Assembly: GCA_024642705.1 (NCBI GenBank) | Contig: JAHEAQ010000005.1 | Location: forward strand, 44,931 to 108,930 | Reading direction: 5' to 3' | DNA: 64,000 nucleotides | From: Bacteroidota bacterium | GTDB lineage: Bacteria > Bacteroidota > Bacteroidia > Chitinophagales > Saprospiraceae | In this document: one piece after another, positions 34,455-42,151 of the stretch | How the letters are laid out: each line of letters starts with the position of its first letter | Numbering within the stretch: the stretch's first letter is position 1 | Program-made: the position numbers and the translations under genes | The notes under the pieces: generated by a model | What the model was told of the DNA's origin: nothing | Database searches by the model: none | The model's input: only the letters and a program-made list of their open reading frames with translations

Positions 34455-35501
34455 ATGAATAAGTCATATATATTATTTTCTTTTGTGATCATTTTGCTTT
34501 TGGGTTCTTGTATAGACCCTGTGGATATTAAAACAACAGAAGAGAAGAATATTTTAGTTCTTGAGGGATTTATTACCACCAAAGCTGGCCCGCATTATTT
34601 GAAACTTTCAAAAAGTGCAAAATATGGTTCAATTTTCGAAGGTTTTTCTCAAAATGAGGAGAACGCTAGCATATTTATTAAAGATGATTTGGGACAGCAG
34701 GTATTTTTATCAGAGGTTTTTCCAGGAACCTATGCTACACCCATTGGTTACAAAGCTGAAGTCGAAAGAACATATACGTTAATCATAAATTCAAAATCAG
34801 GTCAATACATTTCAACCCCTGAGAAAGTTTATCCCGTTCCCGAAATGACTTCAATTCGACCAGAATTTAGTTCTTTAGCATCATCAGATACCTTACAATA
34901 TACTTCTGGTGTTAAATTTTTTAGCCAATTTAAAGACCCAGCAGAAACACAGAACTTTTTGCTATGGACAAATAATTCTACTTATGAATTTAATGCGAGA
35001 CCAGATCTATATAAAATTCCTGGGCCCAATGGAGGAACTCCTGCACCAAAAGATTGTTGTGATGTTTGCTGGAAAACTGAAAAAATTTCTAACAGCAGCA
35101 TTTTTCTATATAATGATAATCAGACAAATGGAAATGAAGTTCAAACTTTAGCCTATTATGTTCCTGATGATGGTTTCAGATTCGTAGAGAAATATTTAAT
35201 GCGATTGGAACAACATTCACTTTCAAAAGGTGCCTTTCAATATTATAAATTATTGAAAGCTCAATTGGAAATTAGTGGAGATATTTTTGATTCTCCCCCC
35301 GCAAGTTTGAATAGTAATATAATAAACATTGATAACCCAGATTCAAAAGTATTGGGTTATTTCCACGCCACAGATGTAAGCATTGATTCGGTGTTTATCG
35401 ATAAGAGTTTCATGGTTAAAAAAGTTCAAGCAAAAATTATGAGAGATGATTGCAGAACTGCCGGAAATGCATCACCTATAAAGCCAGCTTATTGGGAATA
35501 G
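34455..35501 (+). CDS. DUF4249 lipoprotein, copy 2
   Basis: This is a 348-residue paralogue of the preceding gene with exactly the same length. It has lipobox LGSC (C19), the same opening (CIDPVDIKTTEEKN) and the same cysteine cluster (PKDCCDVC) and RDDCR end. The first 120 or so residues are nearly the same as copy 1, with long identical runs (KLSKSAKYGSIF, RTYTLIINSKSGQYIS), while residues 125-240 are much more different. It starts 19 bases after copy 1 and is the last gene of the operon. Confidence 0.85.
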   Translation: MNKSYILFSFVIILLLGSCIDPVDIKTTEEKNILVLEGFITTKAGPHYLKLSKSAKYGSIFEGFSQNEENASIFIKDDLGQQVFLSEVFPGTYATPIGYKAEVERTYTLIINSKSGQYISTPEKVYPVPEMTSIRPEFSSLASSDTLQYTSGVKFFSQFKDPAETQNFLLWTNNSTYEFNARPDLYKIPGPNGGTPAPKDCCDVCWKTEKISNSSIFLYNDNQTNGNEVQTLAYYVPDDGFRFVEKYLMRLEQHSLSKGAFQYYKLLKAQLEISGDIFDSPPASLNSNIINIDNPDSKVLGYFHATDVSIDSVFIDKSFMVKKVQAKIMRDDCRTAGNASPIKPAYWE

Positions 35502-35607
35502 ATAATTCACCTTGTCATCAAGGAATCATAAAAGAATGAACTAATTTCATTTTCAATTCAATTTCCGTATTGATTGAATTTTCCTACAAATATTGGTTTT
35601 TGGTTTC

Positions 35608-35650
35608 AACCCAGAATATGCATTAAACAAATTAATGCATATTCTGGGTT
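35608..35650. repeat. Perfect 19-bp inverted repeat (hairpin) in the leader of the propeller gene
   Basis: Bases 35608-35626 are the exact reverse complement of 35632-35650, with a 5-base loop (ACAAA). No T run follows (ATAACG), so it is not a standard intrinsic terminator. It lies 107 bases after the DUF4249 operon and 63 bases before the propeller gene ATG. Confidence 0.9.
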
Positions 35651-35712
35651 ATAACGTCAAATGGATTTTATCTATATTTTTCTCTATATTAGATGGTAGT
35701 AATCCTTTTTTT

Positions 35713-38700
35713 ATGAAATCCATATTTTTACCGGCATGCCTACTTTTGTTTTTCCTTGTATTTATTTGTACAATTTCAATTGATTATTTACCTAGTCATC
35801 CAGTCAAGCCTATTCCAACATTTACCAAGAAAATTAGGGCGAAATCAGACAGACCAGACTTAGGTGTAGAACAAGAAAACCTCATGATCAAAAATCCCAT
35901 TTTGGGCAGGCCTACTCCAGAAAAACTAATAGAGATAAGTGCAAATTTGAAAAAAGGATTGTACAATAAAGGAATTAAGCGAAACACTCCAAAATGGCAG
36001 GAAAGAGGGCCGAACAATGTGGGTGGAAGAACAAGAGCGGTACTGATAGATGCCAACGACCCTTCTGGAAATACGGTCTGGGCAGGGAGTGCCAGCGGGG
36101 GATTGTGGAAAACGATAAATTTTCTTGATCCAAATCCCAATTGGTCTCCGATTGATGATTTCTTGCCTACCATGGCAATTTCATGCATCGTGCAAGATCC
36201 TTCCAAACTAAATATTATGTATTTTGGTACAGGAGAGGGGTGGTTTAATGGTGATGCAGTCTCAGGTTTGGGAATCTGGAAATCTACCGATAGAGGCAAA
36301 AATTGGAAGCAATTATCCTCTACTAATAATCAAGATTTTTTCTTTATCCAGAAAATACGTGTTAATTCAGAGGGCATTATTTTTGCAAGCACACGATCTG
36401 CGGGCTTGCAACGGTCAATAGATGAAGGTTTGACTTGGGAGAAAGTGCTAGGAAGTGGAATTGGTGGGGCTTTTTCAGACAGAGCTGCTGATATTGAAAT
36501 TGCAAACAATGATGATATTTATGTCAGTTTAGGCATATTTTCCACAGATGGTATTTATAAATCAATGGATTCTGGCAACACTTGGAAGTCCTTAATCAAC
36601 TCATCAACGAATAATGGGTTGCCATCCGAAGGTTTTGAAAGGATAGAATTGGCAATTGCACCATCAGATCCATCTTTCATTTACGCATTGTTTCAAGCAA
36701 GTGAATCAAATGAATGTAAGGGTATATTTATGTCGATAGATGCGGGCAATAGTTGGAAAGAAATGACTGTTCCAAAAGGGTTTGGACATGAAAATTTTGC
36801 AGGAAAGCAGGCTTGGTACAATTTGACCATCGCTGTGGATCCTGTTTATCCATATACAGTTTATATTGGGGGAATAGATTTGTTGCGATCTATCGATGGT
36901 GGGGAACATTGGACGCAGCTGAGTCATTGGTTTGGCGGTGGCGGATTCCAATTTGTACATGCAGATCAACATGAAATTGTTTTTTTTCCAAACAATAATA
37001 GATATAAGGGTATTTCTGCCAATGATGGTGGAATATTTAAATTTGACATTAATCCCAATACCGATTTGAAATTTAATCAACAATATTGTATTCCTAAACA
37101 TGAGAACTGCTGCAATGATTTTATTGAACGAGTGGATTTAAATACTTTATTGAATTTTTCACAATCAGGAACCTCAAAGGATATTGATGGTTATTCTGAT
37201 TATACAGGATATTCAACAACACTTAAAGTGGACCAAACTTATGATTTAAAAATTGTAACAAATGTTTCATGGGAGGATTCAAAAATGGGCGCTTGGATAG
37301 ATTGGAACCAAAATGGCAAATTTGACGAAAGTGAAAATATATTAAGTTATTCAGGCATGGGGCCATATTCAACTCAAATTACTGTTCCAAATAACGCAGC
37401 TCATGGTAAAACAAAAATGAGGATAAGGCTGCAATACAGTCCATTTTACCAGCCTAATCCTTGTGCAATCGCTTATACTATGGGAGAAACCGAGGATTAT
37501 ACGATTATTGTGGACAATTGCTTCGAAGGCAATAAATGCAATGATGGATCAATATGCACCACTGATAATATTTTGAATGCAAATTGTAAGTGCACTGGAA
37601 AGCTAGTTGATATAAATGAAGATGGTTTGTGCGATATCATTAATAAACCTAATTATCAAGCGATAAATAAAGACTTCAGAGTCACTCAATTTTATTCCTG
37701 TGATTATCATCCAGCTGAAAATAGCAATATTTTCATCGGAGGAACCCAAGACAATGGAACTCAATATTTTTCGAACCCAGGTGTAAATTCTACTTTCCCA
37801 ATCTCTGGTGGTGACGGTGGATATTGTTTTATTGACAAAAACAATCCTAATATTCAGATTTCTTCATATACATTTAACACTTACAATATTACAAACGATG
37901 CCTGGAAGAACAATTTTGAATTTGTAGCAATTGGAGATTCCAAAGGCAGGTTTATTAATCCATGCGATTATGATTCCAAAACTAAAACTTTAATAGGGGC
38001 CTACGACAAAGCTTATATTTCAAGAATACGAAAAGTAGGAACAGAAAATATCGCTGATACTTTAACATTTTCGGCATTGGACTCGTCTATTGTTTCCGTT
38101 GTCAAATTTGACCCGAACCAAGAAAATAAAGTTTGGTTGGGAACCCCGAAAGATTTTAATAAAATTACAGGCAAGTATGAAGCAAAATTAATATTGCTTT
38201 CCAACATTGATTCCGACAATCCAGTAATTGAAAAAGTTGTCACCATAGATGACGAATTTGAAGGGTCTGCATTTCTTAGATCTATTGATATCTCCACGTC
38301 GAAATCCAATCGAATGATCTTGAATTTTAGTAATTACGGGGTGCCAAAAGTATGGGAAACAAGGGATGTCGGTGCTACTTGGAGAAATGTCGATGGCAAT
38401 CTTCCTGATATTCCGGTTAGATGGATTTTGTATAATCCAATTGCTGAAGAAGCAGCAATTATTGCTACGGAGCTCGGAGTATGGCAAACTTTTAATCTGA
38501 ATAATAGCAATCCAATATGGGAACCTTTAATAGATGGTTTAGCAAACGTTAAAGTAAATATGTTGAAATATAGACCATCTGATCATACCCTTTTTGCAGC
38601 AACTCATGGTCGAGGTATATTTTCGATGAAATATTGTACGAATCAAATAAATGTCATTGAAGCGATTTGCTCCGGAGATTCATACGATTTTTTTGGACAA

Positions 38701-39447
38701 GAATTGTTTGAATCCGGAATATATGAAAAAGTTATTTTTGATTCCCTTTCTTGTTTTGGTTCAATAAATTATGTGCTAAATCTATTTGTTGAAGAGAAAG
38801 AAACCAGGTTTTTAGATTTGAAAATATGTAGTGGGGATAGCATTGATTTTTTTGGGACTATATTGACAGAATCCGGAATTTATCAAAAAGAGATCGAGGC
38901 TGACAATATATGTGGCTGTAGTATTACCAATTTAAATTTGAATGTGAACGAACCTGCCATTCTTGAATTAGGAGATACTTTATTCTTAAATATTGATGAA
39001 GAATTTGCTATTGTTCCAAATGGAAACTTTGTTTCATATTTGTGGAGTAATGGAAATACTAATTCATCGATTATTATCAACGCAGCAAATTTGGGCGCTG
39101 GCCATCATGAAGTTACTTTGATTGTTACAGATCAATTAGGTTGCCCAAGTGAAGATACCTTGATCATTATCGTTACAGAACCTTCAGCAACGAATGACAT
39201 TGCAAATCTTCAAACCTTAAAAATTTATCCCAATCCTGCTGCCTTTGACTTAAATTTGGAATTCCAAAACCCAAGTGGATTAGCTGATATTAGGATATAT
39301 ACCGTAAATGGAAAACAAGTATTTTCAGAACGTTATTACTTAAAACCAAACATCTCGTTAAATGTTCAAGAGTTACCTGCAGGAATATACCTCCTCCAGG
39401 TTGCAGGAGAAAGATCCAAATACAACCGAAAATTTGTAAAAATGTGA
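35713..39447 (+). CDS. Giant BNR/VPS10-like beta-propeller protein with GEVED insert and T9SS type A sorting domain
   Basis: The 1244-residue secreted protein starts at ATG 35713, giving a signal peptide (MKSIFLPACLLLFFLVFIC). A TTG at 35593 would include a 19-bp hairpin and is rejected. Propeller blades with Asp-box-like motifs (STDRGKNWKQL, SMDSGNTWKSL, SIDAGNSWKEM) run from about 110 to 450 and resume at about 660-980. Between them lie a GEVED-type module (WIDWNQNGKFDESEN to GETEDYTI) and a Cys-rich stretch. Two tandem 60-70-residue CSGD-DFFG repeats follow. The final 80 residues (IYPNPAAFDLNLEF to RKFVKM) are a type A sorting domain. The likely location is the cell surface; binding target or enzymatic role is unknown. 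Confidence 0.85.
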   Translation: MKSIFLPACLLLFFLVFICTISIDYLPSHPVKPIPTFTKKIRAKSDRPDLGVEQENLMIKNPILGRPTPEKLIEISANLKKGLYNKGIKRNTPKWQERGPNNVGGRTRAVLIDANDPSGNTVWAGSASGGLWKTINFLDPNPNWSPIDDFLPTMAISCIVQDPSKLNIMYFGTGEGWFNGDAVSGLGIWKSTDRGKNWKQLSSTNNQDFFFIQKIRVNSEGIIFASTRSAGLQRSIDEGLTWEKVLGSGIGGAFSDRAADIEIANNDDIYVSLGIFSTDGIYKSMDSGNTWKSLINSSTNNGLPSEGFERIELAIAPSDPSFIYALFQASESNECKGIFMSIDAGNSWKEMTVPKGFGHENFAGKQAWYNLTIAVDPVYPYTVYIGGIDLLRSIDGGEHWTQLSHWFGGGGFQFVHADQHEIVFFPNNNRYKGISANDGGIFKFDINPNTDLKFNQQYCIPKHENCCNDFIERVDLNTLLNFSQSGTSKDIDGYSDYTGYSTTLKVDQTYDLKIVTNVSWEDSKMGAWIDWNQNGKFDESENILSYSGMGPYSTQITVPNNAAHGKTKMRIRLQYSPFYQPNPCAIAYTMGETEDYTIIVDNCFEGNKCNDGSICTTDNILNANCKCTGKLVDINEDGLCDIINKPNYQAINKDFRVTQFYSCDYHPAENSNIFIGGTQDNGTQYFSNPGVNSTFPISGGDGGYCFIDKNNPNIQISSYTFNTYNITNDAWKNNFEFVAIGDSKGRFINPCDYDSKTKTLIGAYDKAYISRIRKVGTENIADTLTFSALDSSIVSVVKFDPNQENKVWLGTPKDFNKITGKYEAKLILLSNIDSDNPVIEKVVTIDDEFEGSAFLRSIDISTSKSNRMILNFSNYGVPKVWETRDVGATWRNVDGNLPDIPVRWILYNPIAEEAAIIATELGVWQTFNLNNSNPIWEPLIDGLANVKVNMLKYRPSDHTLFAATHGRGIFSMKYCTNQINVIEAICSGDSYDFFGQELFESGIYEKVIFDSLSCFGSINYVLNLFVEEKETRFLDLKICSGDSIDFFGTILTESGIYQKEIEADNICGCSITNLNLNVNEPAILELGDTLFLNIDEEFAIVPNGNFVSYLWSNGNTNSSIIINAANLGAGHHEVTLIVTDQLGCPSEDTLIIIVTEPSATNDIANLQTLKIYPNPAAFDLNLEFQNPSGLADIRIYTVNGKQVFSERYYLKPNISLNVQELPAGIYLLQVAGERSKYNRKFVKM

Positions 39448-39487
39448 GATTTTGAAATGGAGAAAAAGAAGTTAAGCATTAAAAAAA

Positions 39488-39526
39488 CTTCTCTTTGGTC
39501 TCAATCAAATAGAGATCAAAGAGAAG
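39488..39526. terminator. Bidirectional terminator hairpin
   Basis: A 15-bp stem (39488-39502 with 39512-39526, one G-T pair) between the convergent propeller gene and serA. T- and A-rich flanks on both sides suit termination in both directions. Confidence 0.75.
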
Positions 39527-39537
39527 CATTATCATTT

Positions 39538-40479
39538 TTATTTTAGTGCTGCAATTAGTTGCTCCGCTAATTCAACTCCTATTTTTTCTTGTGCTTCTTC
39601 CGTAGAAGCTCCAATGTGCGGACTTAAAGAAATTTTTGCGTGCGACAATAAATCTTGTCGAGGGTTTGGTTCATTGTCAAATACATCCAAACCAGCACCG
39701 GCAACAATACCAGAATTCAATGCATTAATCAAAGCATCTTCATCGATGGTTCCTCCTCTTGATGCGTTAACTATTAAAACTCCTTTTTTCATCTTATTGA
39801 ATTCTTCAGCACCTAATACTGCTTTTCCAAGGAAAGGAACATGAAGGCTAATCATATCAGCTTTAGCTAACATTTCATCCATTGATTTAGTTTCGATCGT
39901 TACTGTCGCTTTGTGAGCTTTTGGTCCAAATGGGATATTAACACTTTTTATAAATGGATCAACTGCAATTACATCCATTCCTAAACCAAGCGCAATACTT
40001 GCTGTTTCTTGTCCTATTCTTCCAATTCCAATAATACCAATGGTTCTGCCTGTTAATTCAATTCCCTCTGAAAATGCTTTCTTTAGTTCATTGAACGAAC
40101 CGTTTCCTTCTGAAGGCATTCTCCGATTGGAAGTATGAATATGGCGAGCAAGAGTAAATAAATGTGAAAACACCAATTCCGCAACTGATCTGGACGATGC
40201 TGCAGGAGTATTTATTACTTTTATTCCTTTAGATTGAGCGTGTTCAACATCTATATTGTCAAGTCCAACACCTCCTCGTGCAATTGCCTTAAGATTTGGA
40301 GTTTGATCAATTAATTCTGCCCTAACTTTTGTTGCACTCCTTACGCATATAGCAACATAGTCATTAAGTTTGGTTGCAAGATCTGCTTGCGCAATCTTAT
40401 TTGTATCAACCACAAATCCAGCTTCTTCTAAAAGCCTTTTTCCTGTTGGGTCTATCCCATCATTTACTAAAATCTTCAT
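39538..40479 (-). CDS. serA: D-3-phosphoglycerate dehydrogenase (short form)
   Basis: This 313-residue NAD-dependent 2-hydroxyacid dehydrogenase has the Rossmann loop GIGRIG (151-156) and catalytic R241, E270 and H288 (NASRGG, VFDNEP, SPHIGAST). The opening region (RSATKVRAELID, GVGLDNIDVEHA) fits phosphoglycerate dehydrogenase, the first step of serine synthesis. It lacks the C-terminal ACT domain of serine-inhibited forms. ATG 40479 (MKILVNDGID) was chosen over an upstream start that adds only eight residues. Another 2-hydroxyacid substrate cannot be excluded. Confidence 0.82.
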   Translation of the reverse strand: MKILVNDGIDPTGKRLLEEAGFVVDTNKIAQADLATKLNDYVAICVRSATKVRAELIDQTPNLKAIARGGVGLDNIDVEHAQSKGIKVINTPAASSRSVAELVFSHLFTLARHIHTSNRRMPSEGNGSFNELKKAFSEGIELTGRTIGIIGIGRIGQETASIALGLGMDVIAVDPFIKSVNIPFGPKAHKATVTIETKSMDEMLAKADMISLHVPFLGKAVLGAEEFNKMKKGVLIVNASRGGTIDEDALINALNSGIVAGAGLDVFDNEPNPRQDLLSHAKISLSPHIGASTEEAQEKIGVELAEQLIAALK

Positions 40480-40562
40480 CAAGTTTAATTTTTTCCGAAT
40501 CAACGGTTTTGCATCAAGCGATGCTTTGGTTAAGTATTAAATTTATATCCGTAAAATTAAAA

Positions 40563-40583
40563 CGCAGGGTTTTTTTCCCTGCG
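40563..40583 (-). terminator. Intrinsic terminator (minus strand)
   Basis: The stem CGCAGGG/CCCTGCG has a 7-base loop. On the minus strand it is followed by TTTTAATTTT. It lies 10 bases past the stop of the small membrane protein gene. Confidence 0.75.
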
Positions 40584-40592
40584 CTTATTTTT

Positions 40593-40955
40593 TCATTTAT
40601 TTTGTTTTAATAACAATATTTCTTTGTCTCGATCCTGAACTGTTCTAATAAGATCTTTATTTTCTTTTTCCAATTGATCGATTTTGTTCTGCATTACATT
40701 TATTCTTCCTTGAAGTATAGAAGATTCTGAAACTTCACTACTCTCCGAACTATTTCCGGTGCTAACTGCGGGCATGTCATTTGTTGGAGTGGCACCAATA
40801 GTTTGTTCTGTTTTCTCAGAGCCGAAAAAATCTTTTATTTTTTGAATTGGATCATCTCCGTTGTAATAACTAACCCCGATCAGAACGATAGGAGTGAATA
40901 TTAATAAAAACAGAAAAAATCTGGCACAACCTGTTACTTTATACTTACGTCTCAT
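40593..40955 (-). CDS. Small single-pass membrane protein with C-terminal coiled coil
   Basis: The 120-residue product has a basic N-terminus (MRRKYK), one transmembrane helix (about 12-29), a Ser/Thr/Glu-rich linker (TGNSSESSEVSESS) and a C-terminal coiled coil (about 82-120, MQNKIDQLEKENKDLI) ending in basic residues. The long soluble part should face the periplasm. No family is recognised. It has its own promoter box and terminator, which supports it being a real single-gene unit. Confidence 0.6.
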   Translation of the reverse strand: MRRKYKVTGCARFFLFLLIFTPIVLIGVSYYNGDDPIQKIKDFFGSEKTEQTIGATPTNDMPAVSTGNSSESSEVSESSILQGRINVMQNKIDQLEKENKDLIRTVQDRDKEILLLKQNK

Positions 40956-41323
40956 TTTTTAGAAATTGAAAATATTTACAAAAATAATAAGCTTTGGCAT
41001 TAATCTCATCATCTAGATAAATTTCTCTAAGATTTATATTAAGCTTAACACTATTAATGCTTTTTTTGTTAAAAAAATTCGAAAGGCTATACGAAATAGC
41101 TTTATTACTGGACAAAAAGCTTATTTTCTTTCCTAATTTGAAATTTTATGATTGGTTAATTTCAATATTTTTAGATGTTGATCTCAAAAACTTAAAATTA
41201 AAATGCAAAATTGGATGATAAAATTCTAAATGTTTCAAATTTTATTGAGTGAATATTTTTTTATCAAAAAAGCTTTTTGGTTTGTATTTTCTTAATAACT
41301 ATTTAAAAATTATAATCAATATT
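40956..41323. other. 368-base divergent intergenic region
   Basis: AT-rich, with no gene-like frame conserved enough to call. It holds only the minus-strand -7 box at 40979-40986. A GTG frame running in from 41249 adds an unconvincing 25-residue extension to the next gene and was not used. Confidence 0.5.
40979..40986 (-). promoter_or_regulatory. -7 box TATTTTTG for the small coiled-coil protein
   Basis: An exact TAnnTTTG match on the minus strand, 23 bases before the ATG. No clear -33 element. Confidence 0.4.
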
Positions 41324-42028
41324 ATGAGATGGACAAGCCCAATACAATTCCCATATTGGTTTGTATTTTTCTTTTTCTTGGCAAATTCTTCATTACAAGC
41401 ACAGAATTTTGGTTTATTATTAGAATCTGCATTTTTGAAAGCTCAAATTGATGGTGATAATTTGAAAGGTTATAATTTTTCGGGATATTTTGTCGGGATT
41501 GGATCCAATATATCATTTAAGAAATCCAATTATTTTGCAGTTAAAACATCATTTTACAATCAAGGTAGCAGAAATACAGCTGAATATCATACAAAAATTG
41601 GGAATGATATAAGGTTAGAAATAGATATGAAATCCATAGGTGTGGAACTTTCTTATAAATATGCTTCTCCCGCATTAGCATATTTTTTGGGCATCGGATT
41701 AGTACACCATCAAATTGTTTTTTTCGATTATAATATAATTGAAATTGGTAATTTTTCAGAAAGAGAAAAACTTCAGGATGATGATATCATCAAGTCTTTC
41801 AATAGTGCAAAATTCTTTATCGGATATAAGTTTAATAAAGCCTTTGAAGCATATGTGTTTTCGGAAAATGCCTTAAATGGTATTTTAGAAAAAAAATTCT
41901 ATAATATTCCAACCTTAATTCCATATTCCTATGGAATTGCACTTTCCTATCAGTTGACCTCCCTAAAAAATGAGAAAAGTAGTATACAAAGTACTCCCCG
42001 CAAAAAGATTAAAAAAAGAAGATTTTGA
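41324..42028 (+). CDS. Outer-membrane beta-barrel protein (PorT-like)
   Basis: The 234-residue product starts at ATG 41324, giving a signal peptide up to LQAQ. It opens with FGLLLESAFLKAQIDGDNL and then alternating strands (FFVKTSFYNQGSRNT-like, SIGVELSYKYA). The opening GxxxxxxxxQIDGDxxxGY and the QGSRN/QRGSRS segment resemble the protein encoded at 50848-51468, so the two are probably paralogues of a PorT-type barrel family. The tail is unusually basic (TPRKKIKKRRF), which is odd for a barrel end. Function unknown. Confidence 0.65.
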   Translation: MRWTSPIQFPYWFVFFFFLANSSLQAQNFGLLLESAFLKAQIDGDNLKGYNFSGYFVGIGSNISFKKSNYFAVKTSFYNQGSRNTAEYHTKIGNDIRLEIDMKSIGVELSYKYASPALAYFLGIGLVHHQIVFFDYNIIEIGNFSEREKLQDDDIIKSFNSAKFFIGYKFNKAFEAYVFSENALNGILEKKFYNIPTLIPYSYGIALSYQLTSLKNEKSSIQSTPRKKIKKRRF

Positions 42029-42151
42029 AATTACACTGAATAATAACTATCCTTAATTTCTAAATTATTATACAAACTATTGTATAACTAATTCATTGAT
42101 CTGATCAAACCATTTAATCTGTAATAGGTTTTCATATATTCTTTAAAAAGG

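Noticed and set aside
35593..35712. Longer start (TTG 35593) for the propeller protein
   Set aside because: It would translate across a perfect hairpin and bury the clean signal peptide 40 residues into the protein.
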